A stretch of 21,503 bases of DNA, taken from NCBI GenBank assembly GCA_001579985.1, contig LRSR01012262.1, positions 1-21,503 on the forward strand, in the 5' to 3' direction. The first letter of the stretch is position 1. Each line of letters starts with the position of its first letter. Positions 1 to 11,240 of the stretch are shown piece after piece. Both the position numbers and the translations under genes were made by a program. This DNA is from Hypsibius dujardini (taxonomy: Eukaryota; Tardigrada; Eutardigrada; Parachela; Hypsibiidae). The notes beneath the pieces were generated by a model. That model made no database searches. It was not told the origin of the DNA and saw only the letters and a list, made by a program, of their open reading frames with translations.

Positions 1-3000
1 CTTTCGGCAACTTTGGAGTTAATTAGCAGTTTGGTGCCATTGGACAGTTCTTTCGGCATCCACCAGATTGCTCTCCTGAACTCCCCGGCGTCCATCCAAG
101 ATGTTGAAGAGGCTTTGCACGCTACCTGGTGGGCAAGTAACACCGGTAATAATACGAGTGATGACAGTCATGGTATTGTACTAATAGTGCTCATTGGTCT
201 TTTCTGTACTTTAGAAACAGCTACTGCGCTCGGAGGAGCAAGTCTTGTGGTGCGAGTTCTCCATTTTCGCGACTACGGATTATTTTCCGACATGGGGTTA
301 GTCACGCTTTTAAAAATCTCGTATATGCAGCGATGATGAAGAAGAATTAACGATTTCGACTGGTAGATTGCCCGTTATTGATGTCACATATGTCGTTGGG
401 TTAAACCGAAGTAACGTAGCCGCCGGTGTGGACATTTCTGCGATTACTTTGCGTATTCCCGACATTGGAAGTCTCAGTGCTCAATTTGCCGTAAAGAACA
501 TTCAGTTATGCGACTGCGACGTTCGTGAGGGATTTCTTCTGCATGTGGTGGGTATTACCAGCATCATCCCTAATGTCACTGCGTATAGGAGTGCCCTCAA
601 GGCGGCCTGGCTCAAAACAGTTCCTGAATTGAGTTGCCCCACATGCAGCACCGTAGACATTCAGTTGGCAAGAACCGTCATTACAGTCGGAGACACCGGG
701 TAAGCGTCACATTCGCATAACACATTTGACCTTGATTACATAACGCAGCTTTCACATCTGCCAGATGCTACCTATTTAACCACTAATACTTTTTTCTTTT
801 CTCCTACTTCAATTATGCTGTTTGTGCTTTAAATAGAGTACGACTCACCACCGCTCCGTATGTCGTCTTATTGAATGGTCATGTTTGGAATGGTTCTGCT
901 CATGTACAGCCTCAGCCGGCAGTGATTGAGAGCGCTTTGATGGCCCAGAATCTGCCGGTCAAGGTTTATCGTGGGACAGATACTGTGACCTATGCAGCCC
1001 TCGCATTCGTAACATACCTCAATGCCAACATCCAGTTCCAAGACATTCCAGCGGTCCAACGGACAGTCCAGTCATATGTTAACCGGGCTCTGCGTAAGTC
1101 GCCAACGGAAAAGTTACACCATATGGTCGTTCATTAGGTATTATAAAGAAATGATGATTTTTTTTGCTTTTGCCATGTAGCTAAACCACCACTGCAGGTT
1201 AGCATTTGGAATTTGGAGCCGTTCCTCAATCCACAAGCGTATGTTATATATACGACAGGATTTAGCTTAACAAACCCCACAAAATTTTTCATTTTAATAG
1301 GAGCGTTATCACTCAGTCATCCTACTTCCTGACCGCAGTCAACGGAAGCATGTCCCTAGATCCTAGACTCTTTTATGCGCCTCCCATTATCGATGTCATG
1401 TCCAACCAAACTGATGGCAATATTACGACGGTTACCGGGGGCACATTGGGCATTTTCCCGCTCTATCTGACCGGAAGCATACAAGCAAATCAGCTACGTT
1501 CTATTGCGGAAATACTAAAGATCACCTATGCAGAATCCAATCCCGGGTTAAATCAGGATGAAGTAGACGTAAGTCATTCATTATATAACAAGGAAAACCT
1601 ATTGTGGAATATCTTGACTTGAAGTGTATTGACTTGTTTAGGTTGCAATTGTGAGTTTGGACGACGGTATATCTATGTCGCCAAGTCGGAGGTAAGGGGT
1701 AGACAATCTAGCGTTGTTGTAGAGTGTATGTACATTTTAATACCTTTCCGTTGGTGCATGCAGGGCTGGCGAAGTAACGCCAGTTACTGAGCTCCACGTA
1801 TCCGCGATGGTTGGAGGGGTCGACCCAGACCGAATTCCCCACCTCTCACCGTTTCACCAACTTCTGAGCAACCCCGCTTCACAAGACGCTCTTAACGCCC
1901 GCTTGCAAGCCTTCAACACTGCAGTTTGCAATAAAGACTGCCAGTTTAGAAAGCTACGAACACTCAACCTTCTTCAGGTGGACCCAAGCACCAGTACCAT
2001 ACCGGTATAAATCATTTGTATGCGTTGTATGTATGGTATTCCGCTTTTAACGTTAATTTTCTTTTATTTGAACATTTGCAGGATGCACAGGCTGTGCTGG
2101 AAAAGACATTGGCAGCGTGGACCTTGGCGAATCCACAATCCGCTCAGTGGGTACCGTTAGATGTCAGTTTGGTCAGTCGCGATGACTCTCTCGCCAATGA
2201 AAACGGGTAAAAAGTCACTATCACAAAGGCCAACAATGACAAACAGCCAAGGGAAGAAGTTGATTTAATCGGTTGTTTTTACACTTACAGCACCCTCGTG
2301 TCTCAGCTGACATATTCCGTCGGTTATCCACTGCCAGCCTTTAACTGGTACATTCCGAGAGATCCGGACAATAGGACGCTAGAACAACAGTTATCGTTGA
2401 TCAAGGCAGTGCCATTTTTCGGAGTTCCGCTACACCCGCAGCAGATTGTGCTGAATCGACAATTGACTGCACCAGAACAACAGGTTAGCCCAACTATCAA
2501 CCACTGTACCCTTGTGGCCTGTTGTCGTGACACTCACAAAATAGAGGCGATCAAAATATGCCAACGGAAAATACTAGTAATTATTCGTAAAAATCCCCCT
2601 TGACCGATAGTTAGCAATGTAAATAAAGATAAACTATAAATGAATGGTTGAGTCTTTGCAGATATTTGCCACTGCCGCCATGAAAGCTTGGGCTGATGAT
2701 AAAGAGGGTATGAGATGCATGAATGATTTCGTACAGGACATTCAGCATATAATTTATTACATCCATTTTAGACCTTCGTCAGTGTCAGCAACCAAACGCC
2801 AATTGTTTTGTTGCGGTTGTGGACGCAGAAAATCCAGCTGTATCACAGACCAAGTACGTTGAATGTGAATCTATCAAGGGCAAATAGTGTGTCACACTGA
2901 TAACTCCTTGTTACAGCGGTTCCCCTCAATATTTGTACAAGTATTACATCCTTGTGGACGATAAGGTGTACGTCCCGTCATCCTCACTCTCCCCTGCCCA

Positions 3001-6000
3001 ATTAGTCCGCTTGAGGAGCGCCCTCGATTCCGGGAGCTCAAATAATGGCAGCGGCGGCGGCCCAGTCGTACCTGTTGTTGTACCCATTGGCAATGGTCCA
3101 TCCTCCTCCACTCCCGCGCCCCTAGCTACACCGGCACCATCGGCAGTGGTGATTCCACTACTGCAACAATCTTCCATCGACAATTTTAACCTTTCGGACA
3201 CTATTAACTTGGCCGTCGGAACGCAACGACAACGCAATCAAGCTTTGGAGCAGATTGCCGGGATCTGGCAGACTGCCCTGCAGCCTAATGTCAGTAACAT
3301 TCACATTTCAACTCTTCAGGACAACTCTGGCTTCCCGAATCCACAGACACCGGACGGTCGACCAATTCGCACCGTAACATATCTGTTGCAAGGAACGAGC
3401 TCTGCTCCCGTCGACTTGAACTTGGCTCTTCAGCGATTCCGGCAGTTGCTTCCCACTGCGGGCATTGCCTCTGTCATGGCTGCCAATCCCGACATGACAA
3501 CATCTGCTCCCTCTGTAACAGTTCCCCCCTATGTTGTTGTTTTCGGAAAGACTCAACTGAATGACACAACAGCAGCAGCAGTTATCCCAACTACACCCTC
3601 AACTACCACTCGCGATCAAGGTGTCGTTATGGTGCCAGTTATTGTAATCCCTGCATCTACTACTACCACTGCACCCGGTCCGATCTTATTATCCACCCCG
3701 CCCATTATGGTGGGTCCAGGACCCTTTGTTATCAATGACACCATCGTCGTAACTGCCGACACTAGGCGTGCACGTGACCGCGTGATGGAGGAACAGATAC
3801 GTCCAGTTTGGCAGAATGTTTTCGGTATGAAATTGAAGAGTCAACCTTTTGTACATGATTATATAAATATAATAAATGTAACGGCAAATATTCAGGTGGC
3901 AACGTGAGTAGCTTCCAGTTTACCGTGCAGAAAGACACAACCTTTTCCACACCTCAAACGCCGGATGGTGTCAATATTCGTTTGCTACCGTATCAAGTAG
4001 TTGGGGTCGCCAAGACAGCCTTCGATAGCGAGGCTGCGAAGCAACAGTTCCACCAGCAGGTTATGGCCACACCTCCACGCAGCGTATGGGCAGTTTCTGA
4101 TAATAACGGAGGCATTCTTCTACTCTCCACATTGCCTCTCGCACAGCCAGCAACTACTGTTTCAACAACCTTCACATCTGCCGCAGTTGTGATTGTGCCC
4201 GTTGTGGTTCCTGTAAGCACATCAGATCAACCACCACGGCAGTTGACTTCTTACGTGGGTTCCCTGTCAATACGAAACTACAATCCATCGGATCAAGAGG
4301 CAATTACGCAGACTCTGCAACAACTCTGGACGCAGGCGTTGGGTAGGCATTTGATTAATTGCTGGAAAAGAGCCCATTTAGTCCTCATAATGTTGTTTCC
4401 TTTGCAGAGACGAACGACAGTAATGTCTTGATGCAGTATCTGCCAACTAGCGGCAACACAACTACGACTGGCGCGGACGGGCTTCCACAGACAAACTATG
4501 ACTTCCGATACGCGCTCTTCACCAACTCCAACGGAACCCATCCAGAAACAGCCTGGCCCAAATTCCTAACTCTACTGCGTCAGTCTGATCTGATTGAGTA
4601 CATCTCCCAATTGCCTGTTGAGGCCCCTGCCGCTCAAAGGCCAACTGCGACCTCTTCCACTGGAGTTGTCGTTATTCCAGTTCTCAGTTTTACGGAGAAG
4701 CAAGATATTGCCCTCAATCAACCCAGTGAGATACAAAATGTAACAGAAGGACTTCGCGATTTGTGGGCAAACGCCGGTGGTGAGTTTAGCCTTCATAACG
4801 CATTTTCTAATATTGTTCTCATCCGAATATCCCATGTTTAATTTATCATTATTTCGTTTGGAGGTGTGCCACCGGCTTCTTCCGAAGTTCACGTCATCAG
4901 CCAAGTGCCGCTAGATCCCGCGAGAAATACCGCTGCCGGTGCTCCAATTCAGACTCTTACCTATGGCGTAACACTGCAGAACTCGACCGATCTGCCAGCT
5001 GTACGAGCCCGAGCTGAAACGCTGCTTATGGCGTCACCTCTTCTTCGCCAGTACCTCGTTCTTCCGGAACAATCAACCTCCACCAGCACCTTGAGCTCAG
5101 TTGTCATTCTTATTCCAGGAGGGGCATCGGCAGCTTCCACTCTGGCTCCTGTGTTAGGAAATCTCGAGACGGTCCCACCGTCAGCTGCGGAGCATACCTT
5201 TGACGGATACGTGACCAGTGCTCAGGATGTGGTTCTTACAACCGAGGCCCTTCGCACACTATGGGCTCAAGCTTACAGTGTGCCTCCACAGTCGGTCAAT
5301 CTGACGGTGCTCAACGTTGGACCCCTTCCAGGCGCCATTTCAGAAGATCATCCAGTCACTAGAATTCAGTACGCTGTTCAAGTTCCAGGTCAAGCGGTAA
5401 CTCCCGCCGTCCAACAGGCCTTCCAGCAACTGCTCCCCCAATCCTCTTTAACCACCATCATGGCTCCTGTCTCTGGTGGAGTAGCGCCATTGAAGTCCTC
5501 CCACTCCCTGAGAATTGCAGCCGCCAATGCCTCAGACATGGACAAGCTAACAAACGGAATACGAAACAGCTGGGTTACCGCACTAGGTAGAGAGTGAGAG
5601 AGAGTGCCTATATTGTATTTCAATGTCAGTTTGAAAATGGGTTGTGCCATTCCTTTCAGGCTTGCAAGCTCAACCACAGGCGGCAACAATCACCTTTACC
5701 AATGTTCAACCAGAGAATACCGCCACTCAGAATGGTGTCCCAATTTCAGCACTGTCCTATGACCTCCAAGTGCCCTCCACGGTTGTTGTCGGGCCTAACC
5801 AGGAAGCGGCATTCAAACAACTTCTTTTACAATCACCAGCAGCGCAATATGTCGCGCACAATACTACTCCATCCGTGGTCCCGGTGGTTCTTCCAGTCCC
5901 CTTGGGCCAACCTGTCCCCTTTTCTTTCGTTGATTCCGCTGCCATCACAGCCACCAGCACTAGATCCCGGGATCGAATACTGGGCCAGGTTAAGGGTGCA

Positions 6001-9000
6001 TGGGAAAGCGTGCTCAGTAAGTCATCTTACAAAGAACGTGCAGTATATTTCTTCCACGGCTATTTTCATTTTCTGTCAACCTCGCGCAGGTCCTGGTGCT
6101 TCCAATGTTCAATTGACGATGAATAAAGACGACGTCTCGAACCCACCAACCACGCCTGACGGTGTGGCCCTCCGTAACGTCACATACACAGTCAGCGGCC
6201 TGGCCAGCCCCACGGTCGATGAATACGATGCCAAACTGCGGTTCCGGCAATTGCAAAGAACCACACCAACTCCTGGTGTTTTCCTTGTATCCCATCTTGA
6301 TGAGAGCCTCGCACCTACCACTACCACTTCAAGGCCGACAGATGTGATTATTCTAGCAGTGGCTTCTACAATAACAACAGTAACGGTGGAATCGACCAGT
6401 GTACCTTCCTCCTCTTCACCTTCGAGCAAGGGCACGGTGCCGTTGATCATACCTGCTTCCATTTTGCCAGTGGAGTCGACCACAATTCCCCTTGTTACTC
6501 AATCGACGTATATGCAGTTTTTGCATCTGAAGCGACCTGTTGGGCCACTGGACGAAGAAACACTACGAAGATTGATTGCTGATGCATGGGCGCAGCAGAA
6601 TAACCAGTCAGCTAGCGATATCACCGTCAGCCTTTTGAGGAACCAGCCAGTGGCAGACGCCAACGGCGCCTTGGGGTCTAATGTCACGTACGAAGTGACA
6701 GGTCCGGCAGAAATGGCACCTCCATCTGTGTCTACCAGTGATGCCATTTTGGGGAAGAGTGGCTGGAGCGAGTGCAGAAACTGCTTCTCAACTCCGGTTC
6801 ACGAATTCTACCTCGGAAGTGACGGTCCCAATAAGACGGTCGATCCCATGTCACTGAGAAGTTCTCTTAATCAGGCTGTCATTGCGGCTAATCCGGAGGT
6901 GCCGTCGGCACAAATTCAGGCGGCCTTCCCTCAAAACAGCCCACCACTGCAGTCCGATGACATTTCTACTACCGGTCAAGATCTGCTTTTGCTCAAATAT
7001 TTCGCCGTCAATGCCGACCCTAATGGTCAGGTGTTCCAAGGTGATTTACGATCGATAGTCTCTAGACAAACTGCGGTGAATTACCGGTCGGTGAAATAAG
7101 GTTGTCATGTACTTTATTCTAGTTCGAGAACCATCGCAGGATCAGATTCAAAGCCAGTTCCCCGGTCAAACTGTTTATCCAGCTAATAGTCTTTCGATCG
7201 TTCGGCCCATCCGTTTGGCTCTTCAGAATAACGGAAGTTGGACAGACGGTAATGTTAATAAAAGGGTTTGATGCAAAAGCATATTTTTTTGCATGGTGCA
7301 CATTTACAACGAGGTTGTTACAGGGACCAGTGTGCCATTGGACAGCAGTACTTCTCAACAGGTGCAGGCCGCTGTGGACTCTGCTATTCAAACAACATCC
7401 AAGAATCATTCCCTCAACTGCGCTGGCTCGCAACTGCTCAAATCCAAGAATCTCTACGGTCTTTTTGGCCGCCAGTATACTCAGCTCTTCTATAGAATTA
7501 ACGGCACAAGTGACTCTTGTTCTCATCTTCCATTGGATGTGATCAACGAGATTGCCCGAACCGCTCAAGCCACCCTCAACAGCAGTAGCACCACCACAAC
7601 CACCACGGACTTAACCTCTGTCGCACCCGTACTTGTCCAATCAACGATTTCAGCAACCGATCCCAACAGAGTTTACTATCACGATTATGCAGGTCGCCTC
7701 AACATTTTCGACTTGCAGGCTCGCAAATCAGAGTTATCAACTGCCTGGTTAGAGGCAAATCCAAACTGCCGTTCAGTAGAGTGCTCTTATTCTAGTCAGA
7801 TTCTTGCGACCCAACGGCGTTTGTCGCTCACCGGGTAAGAATCAATCTCCCAAACTCAGTCCACAAAAGAAAACGAGTTTTCTATCTTTTTATATAACAG
7901 ATCGGATATCACTCGCGTGTACTTTACAATTCACTCCACGTCTCCGTACGTGGTTTACCCGCCGCAGGCAGATGAAGGACTCGTCCCGAGCAGTCGAGCT
8001 GTCCAACGACTGACCCTCCTTCCGGGTGCACAAAATAATCAGCAACTACAAACCCTTCTGCGAACTTCTAGAGCTTCTGCTGTTGTGGTTGTAGAACGAC
8101 AACGTCGACAGTCTGTCACGTCTATTAGTAACTCGATTAGCAACGTAAACGATCGGGCCTGCTTCAATCCCCAAACTCAGCAGTACATTCTGTACAGTCA
8201 AGCTGATTTTGTGACCAGCACTACCCAGCCCGACTCGAAGGACGTCCCTCGAATAATCACCAATGGGACCGCCTCCCAATGGAATCTCACCAATTGCATG
8301 GGTTGCAATTGCGACATTCCTGTCTACATGGCCCTAGTGCAGGGTCATGTTAATATTACCAATGCCACCGAGCAAGCCATCTTGAGACAAGAGCTATTGC
8401 AATTATGGTTGAATCGCTACGGCAACGTCACACAAGATGTCGCCGGCATTTTGCCCTCTTCATGGTCGAGCTATATAATCAATGCGCCCAACTACAGATT
8501 CCACGATGCAAGGTAAATGCATGGAACAAGATTTCTTCATCTATGCAAAAAATGTCATGTCTTTTCATTTTACAGCGAAAACCCACTCTCATTAGTTCGT
8601 TATGGGATCCAAGTGGCCAACGGAGCTCCCAGTGAGCTTCTCATCCCAGACCTTACCCAAGGAGATTTGCAGAATGCGTCTGACCCCGCTTCAGCTTTCC
8701 CCATTTGTGCATCGTGCACTCCCAGAATGAAGGATGCTGTCTTCTTGGCCAACCTCCCACCCAACTACAACCTATCGGCCAGCTCATCTGCGCCGGTGGC
8801 AGGGATGCTTACTCAAGTGTGGAAGAACAGGAATCCCGCAATATCAGATCTTGATATCTCCAGCGTCGCACTCAACCCATTTGACCGCTATTCTCTCTTA
8901 TCCAATGGGTACGAATCCGCTGGTTGTCATCATCAAGAGTCATCGTACCAAAATGAATGTTGCTTAGATATTTTCAATGGTAGATCTGGAGAAGGACCGC

Positions 9001-9606
9001 TTCAGCGTCTAGATTATGTCCTCGGCTTCACCCCAAATACAAGCTGGACTAACATTGGGGCCTTAGAGGAACCGACCAGCGCTGATCTTAGTGGTGGTCT
9101 TCAAACAGTTTTGAACAATCCCAATATTACAGCCTATCCGTCCAGCTTAGTGCACTCATCTCCAGACAGACTTTTCCGAACTAATGTTGCAACGGGAACG
9201 CCGGTAAAAATGCAGAAAACTGTGTGAATCAACGGTTGTTACGTGGGTAACTATGCATTTCTATTGCAGAATTGGTTGCCGGCTGCTATTATCTTACCCT
9301 TGGCTGGTCTCATTGCCCTTACCTTACTTTTGGTATGCCTCATTACCAGGGCAAGGTAAGACCAGGGCTCCCGTTCCCATAACTCTCATGCAAAATACTT
9401 CGATCAATTTGACGAATTTCTTCTTCTGCAGCCGAATTTTTCGAAGTAAAAAGACGGTAGTCATCACGGATCCTTCGATGATCCAAACGATCGGTCATGT
9501 CGGTCACGTCGGCCACGAGTCACCGTTCAAGGACGGTAAATCCAATATGGGCTTCGATGACTATCGGAACGTTGGGCGACAAGGCGTGGACGTCAGTAAA
9601 GTGTAA
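1..9606 (+). CDS. Giant multi-repeat single-pass membrane protein, 5'-partial, family not recognised
   Basis: I do not recognise this gene. Exons by splice sites and phase: 1-145, 215-296, 367-699, 837-1093, 1181-1238, 1301-1568, 1642-1691, 1764-2004, 2082-2206, 2291-2483, 2662-2707, 2772-2853, 2917-3824, 3896-4342, 4408-4779, 4864-5586, 5660-6016, 6090-7040, 7123-7248, 7324-7834, 7901-8512, 8576-9203, 9270-9355, 9432-9606. Together they give 7,776 nt (2,591 residues plus TAA) in one frame. The reading frame is open at base 1, so the start lies upstream. The ectodomain is about 17 diverged units of 100-120 residues: strand, helix ending in a Trp (L..xW..A), strand (VxVTxL), DG turn, strand (VTYxVxG), second helix (F.QLL), last strand. 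This order resembles a ferredoxin/SEA-like beta-alpha-beta-beta-alpha-beta fold (inference). Central units are joined by Thr/Ser/Pro linkers, probably O-glycosylated, and N-glycosylation sequons are frequent. A transmembrane helix and short tail follow. Least certain junction: the donor at 7041 (GTGATT), chosen to keep phase. A role in adhesion or the cell surface is a guess from architecture. Confidence 0.85.
3175..6840 (+). repeat. Central array of eight tandem ectodomain repeats with Thr/Pro-rich linkers
   Basis: Eight protein repeats start near 3175, 3721, 4250, 4680, 5194, 5500, 5920 and 6505 (introns included in the spans). Shared landmarks in order are a beta-like start (FNLSDTINL, FVINDTIVV, YVGSLSIRN), a helix ending in Trp (IAGIWQTAL, LQQLWTQAL, LRTLWAQAY, VKGAWESVL), a VxLTxL strand, a TPDG-type turn, a VTYxVxG strand (TVTYLLQG, TLTYGVTL, NVTYTVSG) and a helix F.QLL. 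In most units one exon equals one repeat in permuted form, bounded by phase-1 introns just after the first helix. Exon 4864-5586 (723 nt) holds two units without the expected intron and is close to twice the 357-nt neighbouring exon. Exon 6090-7040 likewise spans more than two units. Linkers carry runs of Thr, Ser and Pro around a hydrophobic VVIPVVVP-like core. Confidence 0.8.
9270..9606 (+). other. Transmembrane helix and cytoplasmic tail of the repeat protein
   Basis: Exon 9270-9355 begins with N-W-L-P and then encodes about 23 hydrophobic residues (AAIILPLAGLIALTLLLVCL), followed by ITRA and a basic stop-transfer segment (SRIFRSKK) that runs into the last exon, 9432-9606. This gives a type I topology with the repeats outside the cell, assuming a signal peptide upstream of the window. 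The tail has a GHVGHVGHE segment and ends V-S-K-V before TAA at 9604-9606. The last four residues fit a class I PDZ-domain ligand (S/T-x-hydrophobic at the C-terminus). Confidence 0.85.
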
Positions 9607-10091
9607 TTCTGAGACATTGAATTTCTTTTTTCCAAAGAACTTGCACGTGTGAACATAAAAACATTGCTCACTCTCTTTTTTTGCCAGTTCTTTGAACGTA
9701 TGACACACAGTGGACGGGCCGTTGTGTGAACGTCCCTTAATCAACTCGCTCCTTTTACCCATGAAACGGTGAAATGGCACAAGTCCTTAGTACAGCCTCT
9801 CATTTTTCTATCTATTGTGTAGATGGTGCTGTAGGAGTCAATCATATCCGCCTAGTTTTACTCTGTATTGTTGACCTTATTGGCAGTAATTTTTATTTTG
9901 GCTAATAAAGAATTAATGGTAGTTAACGCATTAAGCGTTAATGCACGTTTACGCGTAGTGACGCACGCAAACTTCATAGCTTTGTTGCTTGACCCTGGCA
10001 ACATGGCAACACTGCAATGCAGCACGGATCTTGGTCAATGTGACGACCACAGTTTAGTTCAGTTGCGCTTATTTTAGTCTAGAAGGACGGA
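9607..10091 (+). other. 3' UTR and intergenic stretch with polyadenylation signal
   Basis: No coding sequence is supported here. A canonical AATAAA lies at 9904-9909, about 300 bases after the stop codon of the repeat protein, and is the best candidate polyadenylation signal. Overlapping 7-base inverted repeats (TTAACGC/GCGTTAA and GCATTAA/TTAATGC) at 9923-9944 follow directly after it. Nothing else is recognisable before the retroelement remnant begins. Confidence 0.5.
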
Positions 10092-11240
10092 GTGGTCTGC
10101 GTGATCTTTTCGACTATCATACTACAGGCAAAAATCCCCGATAAAGCCTACACGCCTCTCCAGGCTGATCGTCTTCGCGCTCACCTAGTCAACCACCCGG
10201 ATCCGATGTTTGTGGATTATGTTTGTCGCGGTCTAACGGATGGATTCGACCTGGGGTATATGGGTCCCCAACAACCACTTGGTGTTCGACCAAAAAAGAC
10301 CGGAGGTGCTCGGATCATCATGGACCTTTCCCAACCGTTCGGTAATTCTGTCAATGACTACATTTCAAAAGTTGACTACACTCTTCATTACTGTTCCATC
10401 GACGACGCCGTACGAACAGTCAAGAAACTTGGAACAGGTGCACTGATGGCAAAGCTGGACGTCAAATATGCCTTCCGATTAATCCCAATCCAGCGAAAAG
10501 ACTGGAATCTACTCGGTTTCGCCCATGACGGAAAATACTATTTCGACACGGTCCTCCCTTTCGGTTTGCGGTCTTTACCAGCAATCTTCAATCAGCTAGC
10601 AGACTTACTCGAATGGTTAGTCAAGGTAAATGGCGACTGCCCGGACACACTTCACTATATGGACGACTTCTTTATTGCTGGAGCACCGGACACAACAGAC
10701 TGCAACATTGCTGTCTCATACTTGACGGCTTCAGCCGACGACATTGGACTACCACTGGCGCCTGAGAAAACAATGGGTCCCACAACAACCTTACCCTTCC
10801 TAAGCATTATGATTGATTCGGTCAAGCGGACCCTGAGTATACCCAATGAAAAGGTCACGGACATCATCTGCGAAATCCAGGTAATCTCTTACCGTAAGTA
10901 TGCAACTAAACGGGAGATCCTCAGCCTCGTCGGCGGCCTGGCCTTTGCTACGAAATGTATCCCCGCAAGAAGAATATTTCTGCGGCGATTACTCGATCTC
11001 TCGCACTCGGTCAGCCAGTACCACCATCGCGTCAAACTCGGCCCGTCTTTTCGTGCTGACTTAGAATGGTGGCTCAATTTTTTACCACTCTGGAATGGTC
11101 AACACTCCTTTCTTGACTCCGAATGGTCGTCGGCATTTGATTTGCATTTGTACACCGACGCAGCCGGCACTATCGGATGCGGTGCGGCGTACGGTAGCCA
11201 CTGGTTCCAGATTGCCTGGGCATGGGTTACGCCCGCCCAT
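10092..11240 (+). pseudogene. Reverse transcriptase remnant of the DIRS-type element
   Basis: About 380 residues are open in one frame. Recognisable RT landmarks are a conserved pre-RT segment (TPLQADRLRAHL, then GFDLGYMGPQ), GVRPKKTGGARIIMDLS, the first catalytic Asp in LMAKLDVKYAFRLIPI, LPFGLRSLPAIFNQ, the catalytic Y-M-D-D at 10656-10667 and a downstream LPLAPEKT block. Compared with what I know of this RT family, GYMGPQQPL runs directly into GVRPKKT near 10255-10290. About 50-60 residues normally found between these blocks seem to be missing, consistent with an in-frame deletion. No promoter or start codon is evident, and the first in-frame Met is internal to a decayed copy. Confidence 0.8.

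Noticed and set aside
3904-4431. Reading through from exon 3896-4342 as a 175-codon gene by itself
   Set aside because: The frame continues from the upstream exon via a phase-1 junction and leaves via the donor at 4343. The internal ATG-like start is not needed.
7268-7495. Alternative open frame that reads through the 7249-7323 segment (with MVHIYNEV looking like a VTY strand of a repeat)
   Set aside because: The intron 7249-7323 with a clean GTAATG donor and GTTACAG acceptor restores phase and gives a repeat-like protein. No acceptor in the right phase includes the MVHIYNEV segment.
7119-7568. 149-codon minus-strand open frame opposite exons of the repeat protein
   Set aside because: It is antisense to well-supported exons and has no family features of its own, so it is a frame shadow.
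9923-9944. Overlapping short inverted repeats after the AATAAA, considered as a terminator hairpin
   Set aside because: Arms are only 7 bases, and animal protein-coding genes do not use hairpin terminators (apart from histone genes, which this is not).
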